Positions 1 to 11,393 of a stretch of DNA of 64,000 bases are shown piece after piece. Both the position numbers and the translations under genes were made by a program. Position 1 is the first letter of the stretch. Every line of letters starts with the position of its first letter. Source of the stretch: Arion vulgaris (taxonomy: Eukaryota > Mollusca > Gastropoda > Stylommatophora > Arionidae). The notes beneath the pieces are model-generated. The model saw nothing but the letters and a program-made list of their open reading frames with translations, ran no database searches and was not told the origin of the DNA. The stretch is taken from the NCBI GenBank assembly GCA_020796225.1, contig CM036753.1, positions 81,593,941 to 81,657,940 on the forward strand. The letters run 5' to 3'.

Positions 1-150
1 CTGTAAGGTCAAGGATTTGTTTCTGTTAACATAAATGAAAAAACTCTAACCTGAACAGCTTCGTCGTGACATCACTAGTTATGTGACCATTAAATTCCTC
101 CGGCATCGTCCCACCTGTCCTACACCGCCCTAAATACCGGTACTACAGGT
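1..150 (+). mobile_element. SINE-D body, 5' head cut off by window edge
   Basis: This stretch matches, in inverted orientation, the body of the SINE at 16075-16290. The shared order is a TAAGGT-AA segment just after where a B box would sit, then CTAACCTGAACAG, then a segment reading as GACCATTAAATTCC, then a GTCC.ACCTGTCCTACA segment. The tRNA-like head should lie just before base 1. The match was made by eye over about 130 bp with many substitutions, so this is an old copy. Confidence 0.6.
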
Positions 151-179
151 AGTAATGACAGTTTTTTCAAAAGAAATAT

Positions 180-840
180 TTATTGTTATGTTGTATTTCA
201 TTCAGTTATTGTTATGTTGTATTTCATTCAGTTATTGTTATGTTGTATTTCATTCAGTTATTGTTATGTTATATTTCATGCAGTTATTGTTATGTTGTAT
301 TTCATTCAGTTATTGTTATGTTATATTTCATGCAGTTATTGTTATGTTGTATTTCATGCAGTTATTGTTATGTTGTATTTCATTCAGTTATTGTTATGTT
401 GTATTTCATGCAGTTATTGTTATGTTGTATTTCATTTAGTTATTGTTATGTTGTATTTCATGCGGTTATTGTTATGTTGTATTTCATGCGGTTATTGTTA
501 TGTTGTATTTCATGCAGTTATTGTTATGTTGTATTTCATGCAGTTAGTTTATGATCTGTGTTCTGCAGTTGTTGTTTAGTTATTTGTCATGCAGCTATTT
601 TTATGTTCTGTTTATCGCAGTTATTGATATATTCTGTTTAACGTAATTATTGCTGTATTGTGCTTAATGTAATTATTGCTATATTGTGTTTAATGTAGTT
701 ATTGCTATATTGTGTTAAATGTAATTATTGCTATATTGTGTTTAATGTAATTATTGCTATATTGTGTTAAATGTAATTATTGCTATATTGTGTTTAATGT
801 AGTTATTGCTATAATGTAGTCATTGTTATGTTGTGCTGCA
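180..840. repeat. 26-bp minisatellite with two sequence phases
   Basis: From 180 to about 547 a 26-bp unit (core GTTATGTTGTATTTCAT) is repeated about 14 times, differing mainly at a T/G toggle (CATTCAG versus CATGCAG). From about 580 to 838 the same 26-bp period continues in a diverged form (core GCTATATTGTGTTTAAT). One array therefore seems to have been homogenised in two blocks. The first block is open in three plus-strand frames only because the unit lacks stops; nothing suggests a protein. Confidence 0.9.
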
Positions 841-1164
841 GTGAAAATCTGAATGATAAAAAGTGTTTAGTTGTATTCTGCTGGAAGTGTCAATGCAATA
901 CAAAAGTTTCAGTTTTGGAGCTCTAACTTTCAGCTACAATATAGGCATGTTTGTTTGACTATGTCACAAACGAAACAACAGGATTACAACAAAACATTCA
1001 GGGAAAAAAAGACCAGATAAAGGTATGTTTATTATTAATTCCTATTAAATGCATTATGCACACGCTGGATACATTTCAAAATAAATGTTTAAGAAGAATC
1101 CTGTAAATATTTTTCACCAAATACAGTAATAAATGAATATCTTTTAAAACGAAACAACTGTACA
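841..1164. other. unassigned AT-rich spacer
   Basis: I see no coding potential, tRNA-like boxes or tandem structure here. Confidence 0.6.
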
Positions 1165-1380
1165 TCATTGGAGATCATCATTAGTGGTCCAAGATGGAGA
1201 GGAATTGGTCATGTGTGTCGTATACCAGTAGGGACATTGGCTAGGACAGCTCTCCGATGGACGACGGATGGGAAAAGAGAACCTGGATATTTAAAGGAAA
1301 CATAACAATGAACTGTGGAAGGTGAAGTGAAAGGTTGTAGTCTGATTATGGGAAAGAATTGGTAGAAGGGCAGCAGAAAG
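1165..1380 (+). pseudogene. LINE reverse-transcriptase C-terminus relic, source of the 40-bp array
   Basis: The plus frame starting at 1192 reads RWRGIGHVCRIPVGTLART and then ALRWTTDGKREPGYLKET. This is the WIGHV-R(M/I)...ALRWTP-GKR..G.PK-T arrangement that ends many non-LTR retrotransposon polyproteins; the LINE at 42250-42400 in this window has the same order. Two stops follow, then VEGEVKGCSLIMGKNW. The same frame continues into the first units of the 40-bp array, so the array unit is LINE coding sequence. The relic is inactive and lacks the RT catalytic domain. Clade not assigned. Confidence 0.65.
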
Positions 1381-3978
1381 TCTGATTATGGGAAAGAATT
1401 GGTAGAAGGGCAGCAGAAAGTCTGATTATGGGAAAGAATTGGTAGAAGGGCAGCAGAAAGTCTGATTATGGGAAAGAATTGGTAGAAGGGCAGCAGAAAG
1501 TCTGATTATGGTAAAGAATTGGTAGAAGGGCAGCAGAAAGTCTGATTATGGGAAAGAATTGGTAGAAGGGCAGCAGAAAGTCTGATTATGGGAAAGAATT
1601 GGTAGAAGGGCAGCAGAAAGTCTGATTATGGGAAAGAATTGGTAGAAGGGCAGCAGAAAGTCTGATTATGGGAAAGAATTGGTAGAAGGGCAGCAGAAAG
1701 TCTGATTATGGGAAAGAATTGGTAGAAGGCAGCAGAAAGTCTGATTATGGGAAAGAATTGGTAGAAGGGCAGCAGAAAGTCTGATTATGGGAAAGAATTG
1801 GTAGAAGGGCAGCAGAAAGTCTGATTATGGGAAAGAATTGGTAGAAGGGCAGCAGAAAGTCTGATTATGGGAAAGAATTGGTAGAAGGGCAGCAGAAAGT
1901 CTGATTATGGGAAAGAATTGGTAGAAGGGCAGCAGAAAGTCTGATTATGGGAAAGAATTGGTAGAAGGGCAGCAGAAAGTCTGATTATGGGAAAGAATTG
2001 GTAGAAGGGCAGCAGAAAGTCTGATTATGGGAAAGAATTGGTAGAAGGGCAGCAGAAAGTCTGATTATGGGAAAGAATTGGTAGAAGGGCAGCAGAAAGT
2101 CTGATTATGGGAAAGAATTGGTAGAAGGGCAGCAGAAAGTCTGATTATGGGAAAGAATTGGTAGAAGGGCAGCAGAAAGTCTGATTATGGGAAAGAATTG
2201 GTAGAAAGGCAGCAGAAAGTCTGATTATGGGAAAGAATTGGTAGAAGGGCAGCAGAAAGTCTGATTATGGGAAAGAATTGGTAGAAGGGCAGCAGAAAGT
2301 CTGATTATGGGAAAGAATTGGTAGAAGGGCAGCAGAAAGTCTGATTATGGGAAAGAATTGGTAGAAGGCAGCAGAAAGTCTGATTATGGGAAAGAATTGG
2401 TAGAAGGGCAGCAGAAAGTCTGATTATGGGAAAGAATTGGTAGAAGGGCAGCAGAAAGTCTGATTATGGGAAAGAATTGGTAGAAGGGCAGCAGAAAGTC
2501 TGATTATGGGAAAGAATTGGTAGAAGGGCAGCAGAAAGTCTGATTATGGGAAAGAATTGGTAGAAGGGCAGCAGAAAGTCTGATTATGGGAAAGAATTGG
2601 TAGAAGGGCAGCAGAAAGTCTGATTATGGGAAAGAATTGGTAGAACGGCAGCAGAAAGTCTGATTATGGGAAAGAATTGGTAGAAGGGCAGCAGAAAGTC
2701 TGATTATGGGAAAGAATTGGTAGAAGGGCAGCAGAAAGTCTGATTATGGGAAAGAATTGGTAGAAGGGCAGCAGAAAGTCTGATTATGGGAAAGAATTGG
2801 TAGAAGGGCAGCAGAAAGTCTGATTATGGGAAAGAATTGGTAGAAGGGCAGCAGAAAGTCTGATTATGGGAAAGAATTGGTAGAAGGGCAGCAGAAAGTC
2901 TGATTATGGGAAAGAATTGGTAGAAGGGCAGCAGAAAGTCTGATTATGGGAAAGAATTGGTAGAAGGGCAGCAGAAAGTCTGATTATGGGAAAGAATTGG
3001 TAGAAGGGCAGCAGAAAGTCTGATTATGGGAAAGAATTGGTAGAAGGGCAGCAGAAAGTCTGATTATGGGAAAGAATTGGTAGAAGGGCAGCAGAAAGTC
3101 TGATTATGGGAAAGAATTGGTAGAAGGGCAGCAGAAAGTCTGATTATGGGAAAGAATTGGTAGAAGGGCAGCAGAAAGTCTGATTATGGGAAAGAATTGG
3201 TAGAAGGGCAGCAGAAAGTCTGATTATGGGAAAGAATTGGTAGAAGGGCAGCAGAAAGTCTGATTATGGGAAAGAATTGGTAGAAGGGCAGCAGAAAGTC
3301 TGATTATGGGAAAGAATTGGTAGAAGGGCAGCAGAAAGTCTGATTATGGGAAAGAATTGGTAGAAGGGCAGCAGAAAGTCTGATTATGGGAAAGAATTGG
3401 TAGAAGGGCAGCAGAAAGTCTGATTATGGGAAAGAATTGGTAGAAGGGCAGCAGAAAGTCTGATTATGGGAAAGAATTGGTAGAAGGGCAGCAGAAAGTC
3501 TGATTATGGGAAAGAATTGGTAGAAGGGCAGCAGAAAGTCTGATTATGGGAAAGAATTGGTAGAAGGGCAGCAGAAAGTCTGATTATGGGAAAGAATTGG
3601 TAGAAGGGCAGCAGAAAGTCTGATTATGGGAAAGAATTGGTAGAAGGGCAGCAGAAAGTCTGATTATGGGAAAGAATTGGTAGAAGGGCAGCAGAAAGTC
3701 TGATTATGGGAAAGAATTGGTAGAAGGGCAGCAGAAAGTCTGATTATGGGAAAGAATTGGTAGAAGGGCAGCAGAAAGTCTGATTATGGGAAAGAATTGG
3801 TAGAAGGGCAGCAGAAAGTCTGATTATGGGAAAGAATTGGTAGAAGGGCAGCAGAAAGTCTGATTATGGGAAAGAATTGGTAGAAGGGCAGCAGAAAGTC
3901 TGATTATGGGAAAGAATTGGTAGAAGGGCAGCAGAAAGTCTGATTATGGGAAAGAATTGGTAGAGAGGGCAGCATGAA
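1339..3978. repeat. 40-bp minisatellite, about 66 copies, LINE-derived
   Basis: The unit begins AGTCTGATTATGGGAAAGAA and ends GGCAGCAGAA, 40 bp, very uniform. Two units are 39 bp (one G lost near 1729 and near 2366), and a few carry single substitutions (about 1511, 2206 and 2646). The last unit is diverged (GAGAGGGCAGCATGAA). The first unit is continuous with the LINE C-terminal relic upstream, so the array is best read as a tandem expansion of LINE 3' coding sequence. The period is not a multiple of three and the LINE frame of the unit contains TAG, so it is not selected as protein. Confidence 0.97.
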
Positions 3979-4045
3979 AGGCAGTAATAAAAATCTCATG
4001 TGGAAACCTATATGTGTCAAGCAGGAGACGAAGAGGGTATAGATA
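3979..4045 (+). pseudogene. continuation of the LINE C-terminus after the array
   Basis: Past the last 40-bp unit the sequence runs through AAAAATCTCATGTGGAAACC and a CAGGAGACGAAGAGG segment. In plus frames this resembles the last residues of LINE polyproteins (a tryptophan-containing block, then a basic end). If right, the array sits inside a LINE 3' end and this is its distal side. The similarity is short and by eye. Confidence 0.35.
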
Positions 4046-5090
4046 GATTATTGCTTTCATAAAATAGAGAACAGTCGAAATAGAGCGAACGAGAATGGAC
4101 ATCTCTATCAATGACGTGTGTTGCTTCAAGAATTGCTACTTTCAGCTGGTCTATATCTCTCCACTACAAATTATTCTCTTGTTGAGCTGTAGGGTACTTA
4201 TACATAGCTCGTGCGTGTGAGTAAAACAATAAACTTAATGAGACAAGAGCAATAAACTCAAGACAAGTACAATGCTACAGCAAGTAGTTTCCCGTTATAT
4301 GTCGATATTTATATTTACACAACATTTGGATAGATCTACCACATGTCTTTGACTACTGAAAGGTTTTAGATCTTCACGAAATACTTCAACTGTAGTGATT
4401 TTGATCTTTCAACTTCATTACTTTCTTTAACTTTTTTTTCGCGATGCCTATTGCTCTTGTACTCTTTCATACGGTGTTTATTGTTGGTTAGTTTATTTAC
4501 AAGACAAGAAAAAATATATGAAAGGAAGTTATGTCATTTTGAAACCTGCGTTTTGTGTCTTCCGTTGTTCTGATTATAAAACGAATCTATAATCGTTTAG
4601 ATGTTGTTTAGGCATCACCGATACAGTCAGGCCATAAATCCCTAATTGGCTTAAAATACAAATTTGTGTCTCAAAAAAAGAGGAAATAACTGTGAAAAAC
4701 TAGAAATGGTAAAACGAAGATAAAACAAAAATAATCAAATATATACATTTGACATGTACACAAATATTATGGAGCATGAGAAGAGAAAGTATCGAGAAGC
4801 ATATGAGTGCCTCTTTGAGTTCAAGAGGTTGCAAGGTATCATATAAAGATATAAAAAGATATCCATGTCACAGTCATCCGATCACGTTCCTCTAATGATC
4901 AGATTCAGTTTGCTTATGAAACTCGTTTTATGAGTTCTATGAGTTCTTAACACAAACAAATTAACAAAATACACACTCTGGGGATAAGCATTGTTTATGT
5001 GGCAACCTATCGATTGCAATCATGGACCACTGCACAAACATTATAGAAAGGAAAGATGAATCTGAAGAATTCTTAGAACGTCGCGGGAAA
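4046..5090. other. unassigned AT-rich spacer
   Basis: No repeat family, tRNA-like boxes or LINE motif is recognisable. The only longer open frame (from 5022) runs into the duplicated segment and ends in the LINE stub, so I do not call it a gene. Confidence 0.5.
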
Positions 5091-5197
5091 ATAAATAGTA
5101 CAGATATTCCTCAAGATTTGAAAATAAAAGAACAATGGTTTGAAAACAATATTATTTCTCGGAAACGAAAATATTTCTATCTCATTAAACGTAACAA

Positions 5198-5295
5198 AAC
5201 TAAGCTTTGGGGAAACCTGACAGACCTGAAGCTGACTGCCCAATTTGTGGTCCACAGCAAATTAAGCGCATGACCAGAGATCGCTGTAGAAGAAG
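5198..5295 (+). mobile_element. 98-bp 5'-truncated LINE stub with perfect TSD (unit 1)
   Basis: This piece is nearly identical to the 3' end of the RNase H LINE at about 51785-51885: AAGCTTTGGGGAAACCTGAC through TTAAGCGCATGACCAGAG, ending in a short GAA-rich tail. It is flanked by a perfect 11-bp repeat AAACGTAACAA at 5187-5197 and 5296-5306. An extreme 5' truncation with a TSD is the classic mark of target-primed reverse transcription. The fused reading frame starting at 5022 is a by-product of this insertion. Confidence 0.9.
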
Positions 5296-5989
5296 AAACG
5301 TAACAATGGTTGATAGATATAGAGATAGAGAGAGAGAAAGAGAGAGAGAGAAAGAGAGAGAGAATAATAGTATAAATGATGGTTCTTGAAAAACAAAACA
5401 GAATTGAAATCAGAACGATGGTAACAACTAGACATTAAGGAAACATTAAACATGAGACGATGTAAGAAACGGCTGATCTGGTCGAGCAACTGAGTATCTT
5501 TCAGATATGCTGTAATGAAGCGTCGTTCTACAAAGGACATGCCACACGAAGACTTATGTGACTAATTATGATACTCATCTATGTTTGACTAATACATTTG
5601 TTTACAGAATCAAATATAAATTGCTGACAATTAGTACCTAATTATATTCACATTACTTGACTTTGTTATGCATTTAGTTTCCTGTTTCTGAATACTCATG
5701 TCTATTATAGTTATGTTTACTGCATTTGAGATTTTTTATTTATAGACATTTTCTTAAGAATGAATAACCGTTTCAATACGTACCTTTATGTAGGAGAATG
5801 TCCATCTACCTGTTTGGAGTATTGCTGAAAGTAAGAACAAGAAGTGAGATTCATGTTTGATGGTGTATACCTTCAGGGGTGTATTTCCTGTTTACTTAAA
5901 GCGTTATCTCTCTATTTTTGTCTGTTTATTCATGCCTGTCACTCTGTACTTCTATTTACCTTCATCTCTTATGTATTCTTCTCTCAACA

Positions 5990-7056
5990 TCTCTATCTTT
6001 CTGTGCCTCTATCTATATCTCTAGCTTTGTTCTTTTGTTTATCCATGTCTCTATATCTCTAGCTTGGTTCTTTTGTTTATCCATGTCTCTATATCTCTAG
6101 CTTTGTTCTTTTGTTTTTCCATGTCTCTATATCTCTAGCTTTGTTCTTTTGTTTTTCCATGTCTCTATATCTCTAGCTTTGTTCTTCTGTTTATCCATGT
6201 CTCTATATCTCTAGCTTTGTTCTTTTGCTTTTCCATGTCTCTATATCTCTAGCTTTGTTCTTTTGTTTTTCCATGTCTCTATATCTCTAGCTTTGTTCTT
6301 CTGTTTATCCATGTCTCTATATCTCTAGCTTTGTTCTTTTGTTTTTCCATGTCTCTATATCTCTAGCTTTGTTCTTCTGTTTATCCATGTCTCTATATCT
6401 CTAGCTTTGTTCTTCTGTTTATCCATGTCTCTATATCTCTAGCTTTGTTCTTTTGCTTTTCCATGTCTCTATATCTCTCAAATTTGTTCTTTTGTTTATC
6501 CATGTCTCTATATCTCTAGCTTGGTTCTTTTGTTTATCCATGTCTCTATATCTCTAGCTTTGTTCTTCTGTTTATCCATGTCTCTATATCTCTAGCTTTG
6601 TTCTTTTGTTTATCCATGTCTCTATATCTCTAGCTTTGTTCTTCTGTTTATCCATGTCTCTATATCTCTAGCTTTGTTCTTTTGTTTATCCATGTCTCTA
6701 TATCTCTAGCTTTGTTCTTCTGTTTGTCCATGTCTCTATATCTCTAGCTTGGTTCTTTTGTTTATCCATGTCTCTATATCTCTAGCTTTGTTCTTCTGTT
6801 TGTCCATGTCTCTATATCTCTAGCTTGGTTCTTTTGTTTATCCATGTCTCTATATCTCTAGCTTTGTTCTTTTGTTTTTCCATGTCTCTATATCTCTAGC
6901 TTGGTTCTTTTGTTTATCCATGTCTCTATATCTCTAGCTTTGTTCTTTTGTTTTTCCATGTCTCTATATCTCTAGCTTTGTTCTTTTGCTTTTCCATGTC
7001 TCTATATCTCTCAAATTTGTTCTTCTGTTTATCCATGTCTCTATATCTTTGCATTT
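5990..7056. repeat. 38-bp pyrimidine-rich minisatellite in unit 1, about 28 copies
   Basis: The unit reads TCTCTATATCTCTAGCTTTG then TTCTTTTGTTTATCCATG. Recurrent variants are TTTG/TTGG after AGC, TTTT/TTCT, and GTTTATCC/GTTTTTCC/GCTTTTCC. One unit type ends CTCTCAAATTTG instead of CTCTAGCTTTG. Flanks on both sides are degenerate versions of the same motif. Short open frames such as the one at 6948 arise from the repeat and are not genes. Confidence 0.95.
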
Positions 7057-7346
7057 GTTCCTCCGTGTTTCCTTGTGTCTACACATTTAAATTTCTTTTT
7101 TCTGTGCCTCTATTACTTTACATTCGTGTTTCCGTCTTTCCGTGCCACTATGCCTTTACATTAGTTTTTCCAAGCAAATGGGAAAACTGACTGATGATCG
7201 AGATATATGGAAAACAACATTGCGCAAAGGTGCAGATAAATAAATAGTACAGATATTCCTCAAGATTTGAAAATAAAAGAACAATGGTTTGAAAACAATA
7301 TTATTTCTCGGAAACGAAAATATTTCTATCTCATTAAACGTAACAA

Positions 7347-7444
7347 AACTAAGCTTTGGGGAAACCTGACAGACCTGAAGCTGACTGCCCAATTTGTGGT
7401 CCACAGCAAATTAAGCGCATGACCAGAGATCGCTGAAGAAGAAG
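7347..7444 (+). mobile_element. 98-bp LINE stub (unit 2 copy)
   Basis: Duplicate of the unit 1 stub with the same 11-bp TSD AAACGTAACAA at 7336-7346 and 7445-7455. It was carried along by the segmental duplication and is not an independent insertion. Confidence 0.9.
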
Positions 7445-8144
7445 AAACGTAACAATGGTTGATAGATATAGAGATAGAGATACAGAGAGAGAAAGAGAGA
7501 GAGAGAAAGAGAGAGAGAATAATAGTATAAATGATGGTTCTTGAAAAACAAAACAGAATTGAAATCAGAACGATGGTAACAACTAGACATTAAGGAAACA
7601 TTAAACATGAGACGATGTAAGAAACGGCTGATCTGGTCGAGCAACTGAGTATCTTTCAGATATGCTGTAATGAAGCGTCGTTCTACAAAGGACATGCCAC
7701 ACGAAGACTTATGTGACTAATTATGATACTCATCTATGTTTGACTAATACATTTGTTTACAGAATCAAATATAAATTGCTGACAATTAGTACCTAATTAT
7801 ATTCACATTACTTGACTTTGTTATGCATTTAGTTTCCTGTTTCTGAATACTCATGTCTATTATAGTTATGTTTACTGCATTTGAGATTTTTTATTTATAG
7901 ACATTTTCTTAAGAATGAATAACCGTTTCAATGCGTACCTTTATGTAGGAGAATGTCCATCTACCTGTTTGGAGTATTGCTGAAAGTAAGAACAAGAAGT
8001 GAGATTCATGTTTGATGGTGTATACCTTCAGGGGTGTATTTCCTGTTTACTTAAAGCGTTATCTCTCTATTTTTGTCTGTTTATTCATGCCTGTCACTCT
8101 GTACTTCTATTTACCTTCATCTCTTATGTATTCTTCTCTCAACA

Positions 8145-9276
8145 TCTCTATCTTTCTGTGCCTCTATCTATATCTCTAGCTTTGTTCTTTTGTTTTTCCA
8201 TGTCTCTATATCTCTAGCTTGGTTCTTTTGTTTATCCATGTCTCTATATCTCTAGCTTGGTTCTTTTGTTTATCCATGTCTCTATATCTCTAGCTTTGTT
8301 CTTTTGTTTTTCCATGTCTCTATATCTCTAGCTTTGTTCTTTTGCTTTTCCATGTCTCTATATCTCTAGCTTTGTTCTTTTGTTTTTCCATGTCTCTATA
8401 TCTCTAGCTTTGTTCTTCTGTTTATCCATGTCTCTATATCTCTAGCTTTGTTCTTTTGTTTTTCCATGTCTCTATATCTCTAGCTTTGTTCTTCTGTTTA
8501 TCCATGTCTCTATATCTCTAGCTTTGTTCTTTTGCTTTTCCATGTCTCTATATCTCTCAAATGTGTTCTTTTGTTTATCCATGTCTCTATATCTCTAGCT
8601 TGGTTCTTTTGTTTATCCATGTCTCTATATCTCTAGCTTTGTTCTTTTGCTTTTCCATGTCTCTATATCTCTCAAATTTGTTCTTTTGTTTATCCATGTC
8701 TCTATATCTCTAGCTTGGTTCTTTTGTTTATCCATGTCTCTATATCTCTAGCTTTGTTCTTTTGTTTATCCATGTCTCTATATCTCTAGCTTTGTTCTTC
8801 TGTTTATCCATGTCTCTATATCTCTAGCTTTGTTCTTTTGTTTATCCATGTCTCTATATCTCTAGCTTTGTTCTTCTGTTTGTCCATGTCTCTATATCTC
8901 TAGCTTGGTTCTTTTGTTTATCCATGTCTCTATATCTCTAGCTTTGTTCTTCTGTTTGTCCATGTCTCTATATCTCTAGCTTGGTTCTTTTGTTTATCCA
9001 TGTCTCTATATCTCTAGCTTTGTTCTTTTGTTTTTCCATGTCTCTATATCTCTAGCTTGGTTCTTTTGTTTATCCATTCTATATCTCTAGCTTGGTTCTT
9101 TTGTTTATCCATTCTATATCTCTAGCTTGGTTCTTTTGTTTATCCATGTCTCTATATCTCTAGCTTTGTTCTTTTGTTTTTCCATGTCTCTATATCTCTA
9201 GCTTTGTTCTTTTGCTTTTCCATGTCTCTATATCTCTCAAATTTGTTCTTCTGTTTATCCATGTCTCTATATCTTT
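8145..9276. repeat. 38-bp minisatellite in unit 2, about 30 copies
   Basis: Same unit as in segment 1, with a different order of variants. The array therefore kept changing by internal duplication or deletion after the segment was copied. Confidence 0.95.
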
Positions 9277-9570
9277 GCATTTGTTCCTCCGTGTTTCCTT
9301 GTGTCTACACATTTAAATTCTTTTTCTGTGCCTCTATTACTTTACATTCGTGTTTCCGTCTTTCCGTGCCACTATGCCTTTACATTAGTTTTTCCAAGCA
9401 AATGGGAAAACTGACTGATGATCGAGATATATGGAAAACAACATTGCGCAAAGGTGCAGATAAATAAATAGTACAGATATTCCTCAAGATTTGAAAATAA
9501 AAGAACAATGGTTTGAAAACAATATTATTTCTCGGAAACGAAAATATTTCTATCTCATTAAACGTAACAA

Positions 9571-9668
9571 AACTAAGCTTTGGGGAAACCTGACAGACCT
9601 GAAGCTGACTGCCCAATTTGTGGTCCACAGCAAATTAAGCGCATGACCAGAGATCGCTGAAGAAGAAG
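9571..9668 (+). mobile_element. 98-bp LINE stub (unit 3 copy)
   Basis: Third copy of the stub, with TSDs at 9560-9570 and 9669-9679. Confidence 0.9.
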
Positions 9669-10367
9669 AAACGTAACAATGGTTGATAGATATAGAGATA
9701 GAGATAGAGAGAGAGAAAGAGAGAGAGAGAAAGAGAGAGAGAATAATAGTATAAATGATGGTTCTTGAAAAACAAAACAGAATTGAAATCAGAACGATGG
9801 TAACAACTAGACATTAAGGAAACATTAAACATGAGACGATGTAAGAAACGGCTGATCTGGTCGAGCAACTGAGTATCTTTCAGATATGCTGTAATGAAGC
9901 GTCGTTCTACAAAGGACATGCCACACGAAGACTTATGTGACTAATTATGATACTCATCTATGTTTGACTAATACATTTGTTTACAGAATCAAATATAAAT
10001 TGCTGACAATTAGTACCTAATTATATTCACATTACTTGACTTTGTTATGCATTTAGTTTCCTGTTTCTGAATACTCATGTCTATTATAGTTATGTTTACT
10101 GCATTTGAGATTTTTTATTTATAGACATTTTCTTAAGAATGAATAACCGTTTCAATGCGTACCTTTATGTAGGAGAATGTCCATCTACCTGTTTGGAGTA
10201 TTGCTGAAAGTAAGAACAAGAAGTGAGATTCATGTTTGATGGTGTATACCTTCAGGGGTGTATTTCCTGTTTACTTAAAGCGTTATCTCTCTATTTTTGT
10301 CTGTTTATTCATGCCTGTCACTCTGTACTTCTATTTACCTTCATCTCTTATGTATTCTTCTCTCAAC

Positions 10368-10898
10368 ATCTCTATCTTTCTGTGCCTCTATCTATATCTC
10401 TAGCTTTGTTCTTTTGTTTTTCCATGTCTCTATATCTCTAGCTTTGTTCTTTTGTTTATCCATGTCTCTATATCTCTAGCTTTGTTCTTTTGTTTTTCCA
10501 TGTCTCTATATCTCTAGCTTTGTTCTTTTGCTTTTCCATGTCTCTATATCTCTAGCTTTGTTCTTTTGTTTATCCATGTCTCTATATCTCTAGCTTTGTT
10601 CTTTTGCTTTTCCATGTCTCTATATCTCTAGCTTTGTTCTAGTGCTTTTCCATGTCTCTATATCTCTAGCTTTGTTCTTTTGTTTATCCATGTCTCTATA
10701 TCTCTAGCTTTGTTCCTTTGTTTATCCATGTCTCTATATCTCTAGCTTTGTTCTTTTGCTTTTCCATGTCTCTATATCTCTAGCTTTGTTCTTTTGTTTT
10801 TCCATGTCTCTATATCTCTAGCTTTGTTCTTTTGCTTTTCCATGTCTCTATATCTCTCAAATTTGTTCTTCTGTTTATCCATGTCTCTATATCTTTGC
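10368..10898. repeat. 38-bp minisatellite in unit 3, about 14 copies
   Basis: Same unit as in segments 1 and 2 but contracted. It includes an isolated variant reading CTAGTGCTTTTCC near 10639. Confidence 0.95.
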
Positions 10899-11024
10899 AT
10901 TTGTTCCTCCGTGTTTCCTTGTGTCTACACATTTAAATTTCTTTTTTCTGTGCCTCTATTACTTTACATTCGTGTTTCCGTCTTTCCGTGCCACTATGCC
11001 TTTACATTAGTTTTTCCAAGCAAA

Positions 11025-11175
11025 TGGGAAAACTGACTGATGATCGAGATATATGGAAAACAACATTGCGCAAAAGTGCAGAATCTTTTGACGAGAGACT
11101 TAGGGATGAGCTGAAAGACAAGAGAGACAAGCGAAAACTTAGAAGTTGTCACAGTGAAACACTTGCCAATTGACC
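11025..11175 (+). pseudogene. LINE C-terminal fragment
   Basis: The plus frame reads MGKLTDDRDIWKTTLRKSAE, then FDERLRDELKDKRDKRKLRS and a stop at 11171-11173. A DR-WK.T.R...F-ERLRDEL..KRD.RK pattern is typical of the extreme C-terminus of LINE polyproteins, after the last zinc-finger-like region. In units 1 and 2 the same fragment is cut after the sequence TTLRKGADK. The highly charged lysine/arginine end supports the reading, but the call rests on family resemblance only. Confidence 0.4.
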
Positions 11176-11393
11176 GTCTGTAAAAAGGAAAAAAATTACA
11201 CATATATCTCTGCATTTGTTCTTCCGTTTTTCTTTGTCTCTACACATTAACATTTTTTTACCGTGCCTTTATGCCTTTATATTCGTTTTTCCGTCTTTCC
11301 GTGTCTCTATATCTATTTTTGCATTTTTCTGTGTTTTCTATGTCTCTACATTAGTTTCAGTTTTATTGTGTCACAACATATCTTTACATTTAT
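11176..11393. repeat. degenerate pyrimidine-rich leader of the 45-bp array
   Basis: Loose repeats of CTCTACATT, TTTTTCCGT and GTGTCTCTA-like words at 30-45 bp spacing link the 38-bp and 45-bp arrays by sequence. They suggest both arose from a common ancestral tract. Confidence 0.6.

Larger units (their letters stand above)
5091..7239. repeat. segmental tandem repeat, unit 1 (2,149 bp)
   Basis: The unit begins at ATAAATAGTACAGATATTCC. The same start recurs at 7240 and 9464, giving spacings of 2,149 and 2,224 bp. Order within the unit: about 100 bp of unique sequence, a 98-bp LINE stub, a (GATA/GA)n purine tract, about 650 bp of unique sequence, a 38-bp minisatellite, a pyrimidine-rich degenerate tail, and a short LINE C-terminal fragment. 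Copies differ by very few substitutions (for example ATACGTACC here versus ATGCGTACC in units 2 and 3), so the duplication is recent. Confidence 0.95.
7240..9463. repeat. segmental tandem repeat, unit 2 (2,224 bp)
   Basis: Same contents and order as unit 1. The 75-bp excess comes mainly from two extra 38-bp minisatellite copies, offset by small deletions (two units near 9077 and 9111 read ATCCATTCTATATC with a 4-bp loss). The junction from unit 1 cuts a LINE C-terminal fragment at GGTGCAGAT and joins it to AAATAAATAG. Confidence 0.95.
9464..11086. repeat. segmental tandem repeat, unit 3 (about 1,623 bp)
   Basis: Same order as units 1 and 2, but its 38-bp array is about half as long. At its right end the LINE C-terminal fragment continues into sequence that the other two units lack. 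This marks 11086/11087 as the edge of the duplicated block. Confidence 0.95.

Noticed and set aside
155..579. Three overlapping plus frames of cysteine/tyrosine-rich repeats
   Set aside because: All three frames of the 26-bp array are open because the unit lacks stop codons. Not a protein.
5262..9919. Minus-strand frame of 92-94 codons present three times (5262, 7411, 9635)
   Set aside because: Conservation is explained by the segmental duplication. The frame crosses a (GA)n tract and a LINE stub and has no domain.
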